Under the pieces are notes generated by a model, which was given only the letters and a program-made list of their open reading frames with translations, made no database searches and was not told the DNA's origin. Shown here one piece after another: positions 6,008-11,495 of a stretch of DNA of 11,495 bases. A program made the position numbers and the translations under genes. Source of the stretch: Clostridia bacterium (GTDB lineage Bacteria > Bacillota > Clostridia > Oscillospirales > Acutalibacteraceae); the NCBI GenBank assembly GCA_030536195.1, contig JAUNQL010000021.1, positions 1 through 11,495 on the forward strand, given 5' to 3'. Numbering within the stretch: the stretch's first letter is position 1; every line of letters starts with the position of its first letter.

Positions 6008-7268
6008 TGTACTCGTCCTTCTTTATTTTCTGTCCACGGTAGAGTTTACCACTTGCCATAACCATCTTGAGGTTTTTAAGTGTCTTTAAATTCTCAAGTG
6101 GGTTCTCAGCTGAAACAATGATGTCGGCTGACTTGCCAGCCTCAATTGTTCCAGTTACATCGCCAAGTCCAACGATTTCAGCATTCTTCTTGGTTGCTGT
6201 GTAGAGCGCAAAGGCAGGAGTTACTTCGCAGTACTTTACGAAGTATACGAGTTCACGCCACATATCATAGTGGCGGATGAATGGGCAGCCTGTGTCTGTG
6301 CCGATGCCGACTGGGATACCCTCGGCAATACACATCTTGGCACAGTCAATGATGCCATTCATAACGATCGTGCCGTTGCGCTTACCAAGTTCATCAGTGT
6401 GGCTGACGTCGAGGTCAAAGAGGCAGTATGGAAGCGCTGGAGAGATGGTGCAGACATGAGCGGCACCGCGCTCCTTAAAGAGACGGATGATTTCATCATC
6501 CGGCTTGGCGCCGTGCTCGATTGTGTCGACACCGTTCTCAAGCGCTACACGTACGCCCTCTGGGCTCTCGACGTGTGCTGCAACCTGATAGCCAAGCTTG
6601 TGAGCTTCATCACAAGCGGCTTTTACGATGTCTGGCGACATGCGAAGTATACCCGGCTCGCCGTCCTCGGTAGCATCCATTACGCCACCGGTAATCATAA
6701 GTTTAATCAAATCTGGTTTGGTGGCGTGGATCTGCTTTACGTGCTCGCGAGCCATCTCTGGGCTCTCGGCCTCTGTTGCAAGCGAACCAGCGAAGTGGCC
6801 ACCTGGCACTGATACCGCTGTGTTCGCAGCGAGGATACGAGGGCCAGCAATCTTGCCGGCATTTACCTTGTCCCTGATAGTGCCATCAAAGTCCAAGATG
6901 CCGCCAACAGCACGAAGTGTTGTGACACCAGAGAGGACTTCGTCACGAACATATCCTTCCTCCATCTTTCTCATCACAGCCTTAACGCCTGGGATTGAGA
7001 GGAGCTTAAACACTTTTTTATAATCCACTGGCTTGGCATTTGCCTTTGGCGCATTGCCGGCAACTGCAAGATGGACATGTGGATTGACAAGACCAGGCAT
7101 CAAATATCCGCCCTCAAGGTCGATTATGTCATATCCCTCAAGATTTGCGTCCTGCTCTGGTACAACGGCCTCAATCTTGTCGTCAACTACCAGTACGCAA
7201 AGCCCTGATTCTGGCTTCATGTCTTGGTTTCCAGACAAAACATAGCCATTCTTAAAAGCAAATTTCAT
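5979..7268 (-). CDS. metal-dependent amidohydrolase (prolidase/imidazolonepropionase-like)
   Basis: This 429-aa cytoplasmic protein of the amidohydrolase superfamily has a small beta-sandwich formed by both termini around a TIM barrel. The binuclear metal site is visible as HVH at 64-66 after PGLVNP, K189 (DLIKLMITGG) as the probable carboxylated lysine, H232 (AAHVES), H252 (TIEHG) and D325 (GIGTDTG). This set is typical of the Xaa-Pro/Xaa-Arg dipeptidase-like and imidazolonepropionase-related branch, which hydrolyses cyclic amides or C-terminal peptide bonds. The C-terminus shows GTIEAGKSADIIV, also standard. All key residues are present, so it should be active. The ATG has AGGAGG nine bases upstream. 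It follows the J-domain gene after 37 bases that contain a small inverted repeat. Substrate and any link to the chaperones are unknown. Confidence 0.9.
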   Translation of the reverse strand: MKFAFKNGYVLSGNQDMKPESGLCVLVVDDKIEAVVPEQDANLEGYDIIDLEGGYLMPGLVNPHVHLAVAGNAPKANAKPVDYKKVFKLLSIPGVKAVMRKMEEGYVRDEVLSGVTTLRAVGGILDFDGTIRDKVNAGKIAGPRILAANTAVSVPGGHFAGSLATEAESPEMAREHVKQIHATKPDLIKLMITGGVMDATEDGEPGILRMSPDIVKAACDEAHKLGYQVAAHVESPEGVRVALENGVDTIEHGAKPDDEIIRLFKERGAAHVCTISPALPYCLFDLDVSHTDELGKRNGTIVMNGIIDCAKMCIAEGIPVGIGTDTGCPFIRHYDMWRELVYFVKYCEVTPAFALYTATKKNAEIVGLGDVTGTIEAGKSADIIVSAENPLENLKTLKNLKMVMASGKLYRGQKIKKDEYIDNILDQYL

Positions 7269-7283
7269 TGAAATTCATCCTCC

Positions 7284-7305
7284 TGTAAAGTATATATCCT
7301 TTACA
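7284..7305 (-). repeat. inverted repeat abutting the amidohydrolase ribosome binding site
   Basis: TGTAAAG and CTTTACA, 7 bases each, flank an 8-base AT-rich loop. On the minus strand the structure begins at the base after the J-domain stop codon, and its last bases join the AGGAGG of the amidohydrolase gene. It lacks a T-run and so is not a terminator. It could tune initiation, mark an RNA processing site or bind a protein. The arms are AT-rich and the structure would be weak. Confidence 0.45.
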
Positions 7306-8580
7306 CTATACGAAAACAAATGCCATAACTAGGAAAAATAGTGTAATACATGCAAGTATTCTAAAGAGATTTTTCCTCATCTTTTTCACATCAGCAGTAA
7401 GCGGAGGTACGTAGATAGGTACTTTTGACACCTTGTGCCTTATGAATGAAATGAGGTTGGTCAGCAAGCAGATTGCCAGCATTATGCCACCAATAGATAG
7501 GGCAAAGAACGCAATTACAACAGCTGCCTCGTCCTCATACTCAAGCACTGTCTGCAAAAGTCCAAGTGAGAACAATGTCGACCAAACAGAGAGTGTTAAG
7601 CGTGAATAATACATCGGTTTCATTATGTGATGTATTGGACCCATGTCGAGGCGATTCTTGCGATACTCTTTCTTCTCAATCTCCTCTATTCGCTCTTCCT
7701 CTTCTGTCTTCTTTGCTTTCTTCTTGTCGCGTCTCTTGGCAACTGTTATTACGATAAAGAAGATAACGATGAGAGCGAGGAAAATGTAGTATACCCACAT
7801 TGGTGTTGAGTCATAATTCCTTGCAGCAACCTGAACTGCGATGAAAATTATACCAAAGATGGTGTACGCCCAAGCCTCTACCCTATTGGCCTTAGTCTGG
7901 GTTTGAGGTGCAATAAGCATATTGCGCTCAATAACAATTGAGATTAAGTCCTCAAAGATACCCTGTCTCTCACGTGTTGCGATAGCGCTCAACTGGTAAA
8001 GTGAGCCCAGCTCATGATAGAAGCACTTTGGAAGTGTATCGTTATCGCGAACAAATTCCGTCATCCTTGAAAGGAAGTATGGGGAATCAGCCGCAAAGCC
8101 AAACTCCTCTGTCCTAAAAACAGAAGTCCACGCAAGATCAGATTTCTCGCCTGAGGCAAGGAGTCCACCAAACTTTTCAAAGACCACATTGGAGCAACGA
8201 ACAACCTCACGGTTGTGCTCAATGTCGCTCTTTTGGAAGATGCCATCAAAGTCGATGTAGTCCTCATCGTCCACATTCTGTGGAGCACGCCAATCAATAT
8301 AGCCCTGCTCCTCTACAGTCGCAGTCTCTACCCGCTCGACGATGTCGTCCCCTTCCGCTGTCTCCACTGCGTCCTGAGGCTCAGCCTCAGGTGCAATCAC
8401 TACGGTTGGAATAGCCTGGCGCTTTGCAAGTGCAAGCGCGAGCTCGTACGCCTCGTGGAGAGCCTTGAACTCCTCAGGATGTTCCTCTGGGTGAACCTCA
8501 CGGGACTTTGCTGCATAGGCACGCTTTATATCTCTTAAATTGTCAGTAGGCTCAATGCCAAGTATTTCCCAACAATTCAT
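7306..8580 (-). CDS. membrane-anchored J-domain protein, probable HscC co-chaperone (DjlC-like)
   Basis: This 424-aa protein opens with a divergent J domain at residues 2-50 (CWEILGIEPT, IKRAYAAKSREVHPEEHPEEF, HEAYELALAL). The canonical HPD loop reads HPE at 30-32. Residues 55-115 are acidic and probably disordered. The C-terminal half has about five transmembrane segments (VEAWAYTIFGIIFIAV, MWVYYIFLALIVIFF, LSVWSTLFSLGLL, AVVIAFFALSIGGIML and ILACITLFFLVMAF), with a highly charged, likely coiled-coil stretch between the second and third. J proteins stimulate ATP hydrolysis by Hsp70. Here the partner is almost certainly the HscC encoded just upstream, as in the E. coli hscC-djlC pair. The start ATG at 8580 shares its A with the HscC stop (TGATG), with GAGG inside the HscC tail codons. 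A TTG one codon earlier is less likely. Confidence 0.85.
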   Translation of the reverse strand: MNCWEILGIEPTDNLRDIKRAYAAKSREVHPEEHPEEFKALHEAYELALALAKRQAIPTVVIAPEAEPQDAVETAEGDDIVERVETATVEEQGYIDWRAPQNVDDEDYIDFDGIFQKSDIEHNREVVRCSNVVFEKFGGLLASGEKSDLAWTSVFRTEEFGFAADSPYFLSRMTEFVRDNDTLPKCFYHELGSLYQLSAIATRERQGIFEDLISIVIERNMLIAPQTQTKANRVEAWAYTIFGIIFIAVQVAARNYDSTPMWVYYIFLALIVIFFIVITVAKRRDKKKAKKTEEEERIEEIEKKEYRKNRLDMGPIHHIMKPMYYSRLTLSVWSTLFSLGLLQTVLEYEDEAAVVIAFFALSIGGIMLAICLLTNLISFIRHKVSKVPIYVPPLTADVKKMRKNLFRILACITLFFLVMAFVFV

Positions 8581-10322
8581 CAATCTTCATCCTCTTCATC
8601 ATCGAAATCAAAGTCTCTCATAAATACGTCAAATCCAGCCTCTTGGTTTTCAACCATATCAAGAAATTCGACGAACTGCTTCTTGCTGCGCCTAATCTTC
8701 TTAGAATCCTGGCTCGAGAGAATCTCGAGGAAATGGTGTGTGTTCATACCAATGATATCTCTAAACTCACCAAATGACTCCTCATAAAGGCGTTCTGCCC
8801 TTGCAATGATTGCCTTGTTCTCCTCCTCATCTCTTGGGAGAATCTTGAGCTTTTGGAGTTCAAGTTGCTTCATTGCAATCTCTTCATCAGTGAGCTTGAT
8901 GTTTTTATTTAAGATTACTTTGTTTTTAGTCTCACCAGTTGAAACGCACTGTACATCAACTTCCAAGATACCGTTGATGTCGTATGTGAAGCGCACGTCA
9001 CAGCACTCCTCACCGGCCTTGTTTTTCGGTACCTTGATTTCAATATCACCAAGGAGTGTATTGTCACGGCAATACATGTTCTCGCCCTGATAAATCTTAA
9101 AGACCATCCTGTCCTGCTTGTCGTTTACTGTGTAATAGCGCTCCATGTGCGAAGTTGGGAGAACCGAGTTTCTCTCAATAATTGGAGAGAAAAGTGGGTC
9201 GTCATGTTTGGCATAGTTGATGACGTTGGTGCCAAGTGTAAATGGGCAAACGTCCGTGAGGATGGTATCCTTGATATCCTCATCACGGGACTTGATGCCC
9301 GCTACAACGCCGGCACCAATGCCGACTACTTTGTCAGGGTCGATGTTTGCCTTCATCTCGCGACCAACAAGTTGCTCGATGTACTTGGATACTGTAAGCA
9401 TCTTGGAGGAACCGCCGACCATGACAACGTAGTCGATGTCCTTGACCGTCATAGACGCGTCATGGAGTGCACGGCGAATTGGCTCCTCAATTCGCTTAAA
9501 GAGCGATGCGCTAATCTCTACAAGCTTCTTGCTTGTGAGAGTAGCCATATATGAATCCTCTCCGATGGAGACGGACATAATTATAGGTTCGGAATTGTTA
9601 AGTGCGATTTTGCACATCTCGGCCTGCTTTAAGATGATTGCCTTGGTCTCTGAACTGAGCTCATCAACCTTGATGCCATTCTCGTCACAGAAGTACTGTG
9701 CAATTGCTACGTTCCAGTCGTCGCCACCGAGGTGGTTGTCGCCTGCAACCGCAGCGATTTCAATTATATTGTCAAATGCATCAACAACGGATACATCAAA
9801 TGTACCACCACCGAGGTCGCAAACTAGGAACGTTGCATCCTCCTCATCGTCCTTGCGGTATGCAAGGGCGGCAGCGGATGGCTCGTTGATGATTCGCTCC
9901 ACGCGAAGGCCAGCAAGCTCGCCAGCCATCTTGGTAGCGTTTCGACCGTTGTCATCAAAGTATGCAGGAACAGAAATTACCGCTTCCTCAACTGGCTCGC
10001 CAAGGTACGCCTCCGCGTCCTCTTTGAGCTGGCGAATAACAAAAGAGGAAAGCTCAGGTGCTGTAAACACCTTGTCCCCTACTACTAATTTTTTATCAGT
10101 ACCCATAAATCTCTTGAAACTGGAAACAGTTAAGTCCGGATGAGATATGAGCCTGTCTTTTGCAATCTTGCCGACCAGCACCTGCTCACCATCATCGTCA
10201 ATACCAACGCATGATGGTGTCAAGAATTCTCCAAAAGAATTTGGTATGAGTTCACTCTTGCCATTCCTAAAAACGCAAACGAGTGAGTTGGTTGTACCAA
10301 GATCAATTCCTACAATAGCCAT
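8580..10322 (-). CDS. hscC: specialised Hsp70 chaperone HscC
   Basis: This 580-aa cytoplasmic ATPase is an Hsp70 of the HscC type. The nucleotide-binding domain (1 to about 350) shows IDLGTTNS (6-13), INEPSAAALAY (145-155), DLGGGTFDV (169-177) and VMVGGSSKM (300-308). The interdomain linker has the HscC-like form ILTDVCPFTLG (354-364) in place of the DnaK form. The substrate-binding beta domain follows, with SPIIERN, YQGEN and FTYDINGILEVDV, all close to E. coli HscC as I remember it. The lid is short and ends in a strongly acidic tail (residues 569-580, Asp/Glu/Phe), so length is about 60 residues below DnaK and slightly above E. coli HscC (556). AGAGG lies six bases before the ATG. It is the first gene of the block, coupled to its J protein. 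Confidence 0.93.
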   Translation of the reverse strand: MAIVGIDLGTTNSLVCVFRNGKSELIPNSFGEFLTPSCVGIDDDGEQVLVGKIAKDRLISHPDLTVSSFKRFMGTDKKLVVGDKVFTAPELSSFVIRQLKEDAEAYLGEPVEEAVISVPAYFDDNGRNATKMAGELAGLRVERIINEPSAAALAYRKDDEEDATFLVCDLGGGTFDVSVVDAFDNIIEIAAVAGDNHLGGDDWNVAIAQYFCDENGIKVDELSSETKAIILKQAEMCKIALNNSEPIIMSVSIGEDSYMATLTSKKLVEISASLFKRIEEPIRRALHDASMTVKDIDYVVMVGGSSKMLTVSKYIEQLVGREMKANIDPDKVVGIGAGVVAGIKSRDEDIKDTILTDVCPFTLGTNVINYAKHDDPLFSPIIERNSVLPTSHMERYYTVNDKQDRMVFKIYQGENMYCRDNTLLGDIEIKVPKNKAGEECCDVRFTYDINGILEVDVQCVSTGETKNKVILNKNIKLTDEEIAMKQLELQKLKILPRDEEENKAIIARAERLYEESFGEFRDIIGMNTHHFLEILSSQDSKKIRRSKKQFVEFLDMVENQEAGFDVFMRDFDFDDEEDED

Positions 10323-10365
10323 AATATTCCTCTTTAATATTTCAAATTACTTAAAAGTATGTTAC

Positions 10366-10371
10366 TATAAT
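10366..10371 (+). promoter_or_regulatory. -10 element for the zinc-ribbon gene pair
   Basis: A perfect TATAAT sits 36 bases before the GTG start at 10408. Upstream hexamers (TTCAAA at 10341, 19 bases away) are poor -35 matches. It overlaps the opposing hscC -10 by five bases. Confidence 0.5.
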
Positions 10372-10375
10372 ACCA
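10367..10375 (-). promoter_or_regulatory. extended -10 element of hscC
   Basis: The minus strand has TGG directly before TATTAT (10367-10372), an extended -10 box, about 45 bases before the hscC ATG. No convincing -35 is present. The element overlaps the plus-strand TATAAT of the divergent gene, so the two promoters should exclude each other. Confidence 0.5.
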
Positions 10376-10407
10376 TATTTAGTTCATATTAAAAAGGGGT
10401 GATGATA

Positions 10408-11181
10408 GTGAAAGTCTGTAGTTTCTGCGGAACCGAGATGCCTGATGAATCCAATTTCTGTCCATACTGTGGCCTGAGAGTAACAGATGAAGGTATCACC
10501 AGCGATTACTATCAGGACCTCTACGAAAAAGGTATTCCAAATGTACCAGAGGACTATGGCGAACTTGTCGTTCCAAGAGTTCCAGAGATGAGCGAAGAGG
10601 ACAAGCAAAAGCAGAAGAAGACGCTCACCATCACCGCTATCGTCACCGCTATAGTAATCTTTGTAGTTGCCCTCTTCTGCGGCTTCTACCTTGGTGGTCA
10701 TAGCAAAGCTGAAAATGCTCTAATCTATGAGCCAGGTAAACTCTTCACACAGGGCGACAACCAAGTCTACTTAAACGAGACACTGGATATCAAATTCGTC
10801 TGTCCAAATGACTGGGACTGCAAACTCGAAACCGAATTTGAGACCAAGACCTCTGGCAGCATCGAATTCTCCGGCTGGTATGAGGACCGCATCGGCACCT
10901 TTGTCAGCTACTCGTGGGAGTACAAGCATGATGCACAGGACGAGTACAACGACTGGGTTAACTTCATCAACTCCGAAAAGAAAGATATGCTTCTTGAAAA
11001 GCTCGAAGTTGAGGTCTGTGGTCGCCAGTTTATCGGCTACATCCGAACCAATGGTCTCGAATCCATCGGCTCCATCGAGATGCAGCTATACGGCGATGCC
11101 CCTCAGGGATACGTTGTCAACATCGACGTTTACGCCAAGGACAAAGAAGAGGCACTAGAAGTGCTCAGCCACTATCAGTAG
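10408..11181 (+). CDS. zinc-ribbon single-pass membrane protein of unknown function
   Basis: The protein has 257 aa from the GTG at 10408, placed behind the GGGGTGAT ribosome binding site. In-frame GTG and ATG codons at 10399 and 10402 lie within that site and would leave no spacing. Residues 4-21 form a zinc ribbon with two CxxC pairs ten residues apart (C4, C7, C18, C21; SFCGTEMPDESNFCPYCG). An acidic and charged linker follows to about residue 72. One transmembrane helix (TITAIVTAIVIFVVALFCGFYLG) spans about 73-95. The remaining 160 residues should be extracytoplasmic and show a mixed alpha/beta pattern with many aromatic residues and no family I recognise. The ribbon-in, domain-out topology suggests a sensor or an anchoring role, which is inference. 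It diverges from hscC and is followed directly by a 75-aa gene. Confidence 0.82.
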   Translation: MKVCSFCGTEMPDESNFCPYCGLRVTDEGITSDYYQDLYEKGIPNVPEDYGELVVPRVPEMSEEDKQKQKKTLTITAIVTAIVIFVVALFCGFYLGGHSKAENALIYEPGKLFTQGDNQVYLNETLDIKFVCPNDWDCKLETEFETKTSGSIEFSGWYEDRIGTFVSYSWEYKHDAQDEYNDWVNFINSEKKDMLLEKLEVEVCGRQFIGYIRTNGLESIGSIEMQLYGDAPQGYVVNIDVYAKDKEEALEVLSHYQ

Positions 11182-11193
11182 GAGGTGACAAAC

Positions 11194-11421
11194 TTGAAAG
11201 AGGAATTAAGAAAATTACTTGCAACAATCATTAAATTGAATCAGGAACTTTCCAAAGCTTTCTGGAAGTTTGTCGAGCTCTATGCGCACGAGCGTGCGAA
11301 CGGTCGTCGCTTTGACTGGAGCAAACTCACCGAGCCACAACCGGCTTATTACAAAATCGGCATTGACCAGAGACTGATCAGTTACCTAATGGATATATCC
11401 GGTTTCAACAATGATATGTAA
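11194..11421 (+). CDS. small protein of unknown function, 75 aa
   Basis: It starts at TTG 11194 (KEELRKLLATIIKLNQELSK), eight bases after GGAGG, whose GGAGGTGA overlaps the stop codon of the zinc-ribbon gene. An alternative GTG at 11185 lies inside the ribosome binding site and is less likely. The N-terminal 40 residues look like an amphipathic, mainly helical segment with charged heptad-like spacing, then a DWSKLTEP turn and a second helix ending SYLMDISGF. No signal peptide, membrane segment or motif is seen. Tight spacing makes it a co-transcribed partner of the zinc-ribbon membrane protein. It is supported by a good ribosome binding site, context and a terminator downstream, but not by recognised homology. 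Confidence 0.7.
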   Translation: MKEELRKLLATIIKLNQELSKAFWKFVELYAHERANGRRFDWSKLTEPQPAYYKIGIDQRLISYLMDISGFNNDM

Positions 11422-11455
11422 GTTAAAGGGGACGCCAAACGTGAAGGTGTAAGAT

Positions 11456-11494
11456 GAAAGTAGACACTTAAAAAAGTGTCTACTTTCTTTTTTT
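11456..11494 (+). terminator. intrinsic terminator after the zinc-ribbon gene pair
   Basis: A perfect 14-bp stem, GAAAGTAGACACTT / AAGTGTCTACTTTC, with loop AAAA is followed by a run of seven T at 11488-11494. It starts 34 bases after the stop of the 75-aa gene. The interval between holds no credible gene, only a three-codon GTG reading frame. Confidence 0.93.
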
Positions 11495-11495
11495 G

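Noticed and set aside
6270..6812. Long open frame on the plus strand opposite the amidohydrolase gene
   Set aside because: It is antisense to a gene with complete catalytic motifs, has no ribosome binding site, and its translation shows no domain. It is a composition effect.
1..11495. CRISPR array, transposon, attachment site, tRNA or rRNA
   Set aside because: No regularly spaced repeats, transposase motifs, terminal inverted repeats or cloverleaf sequence were seen on either strand.

Overview
The window looks like chromosomal DNA from a strictly anaerobic, low-to-moderate-GC member of the Bacillota, most likely class Clostridia (a Lachnospiraceae-like gut or rumen bacterium is my best guess). 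The reasons are strong AGGAGG-type ribosome binding sites, Gram-positive-style hairpin/T-run terminators, a 2-hydroxyacyl-CoA dehydratase set, a diderm-free lipoprotein style, and a clostridial-looking ribosomal protein L19. The taxon is inferred from these features and not from a marker-gene comparison.

Layout. Positions 1-2985, minus strand: a three-gene oxygen-sensitive radical dehydratase operon, read from a sigma-A-type promoter near 3033-3061. It encodes a 399-aa HgdB-like iron-sulfur subunit, a 515-aa HgdA-like subunit and an ATPase activator that runs off the left edge. The first two genes overlap by one base and the third follows after 18 bases. Positions 3118-3610, minus: monocistronic rplS (ribosomal protein L19) with its own promoter, a hairpin-bearing leader and a UUCG-loop terminator. 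Positions 3628-4531, plus: an MBL-fold (UlaG-like) hydrolase diverging from rplS. The two promoters appear to share one palindromic -35 hexamer. A bidirectional terminator separates it from the convergent CAP-domain lipoprotein (4543-5223, minus).

Positions 5308-10322, minus: hscC (a specialised Hsp70), a membrane-anchored J-domain protein translationally coupled to it, a metal-dependent amidohydrolase, and a DUF805 membrane protein with a C-terminal zinc ribbon. The four genes are co-directional with gaps under 40 bases and end at one strong terminator. A near-consensus promoter buried in the last codons of the amidohydrolase gene can also transcribe the DUF805 gene separately. Positions 10366-11494, plus: a divergent pair, a zinc-ribbon single-pass membrane protein and a 75-aa unknown protein, closed by a strong terminator. 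The -10 boxes of hscC and of this pair overlap.

How they may work together. The dehydratase operon is a self-contained catalytic unit plus activator whose substrate cannot be told from the sequence. The HscC/J-protein pair matches the E. coli hscC-djlC arrangement. Here the J partner is a predicted five-pass membrane protein and two other membrane zinc-ribbon proteins flank the locus, so a membrane-associated chaperone module is a reasonable hypothesis. I see no mobile element, CRISPR array, tRNA or rRNA. No gene-free stretch exceeds about 200 bases.
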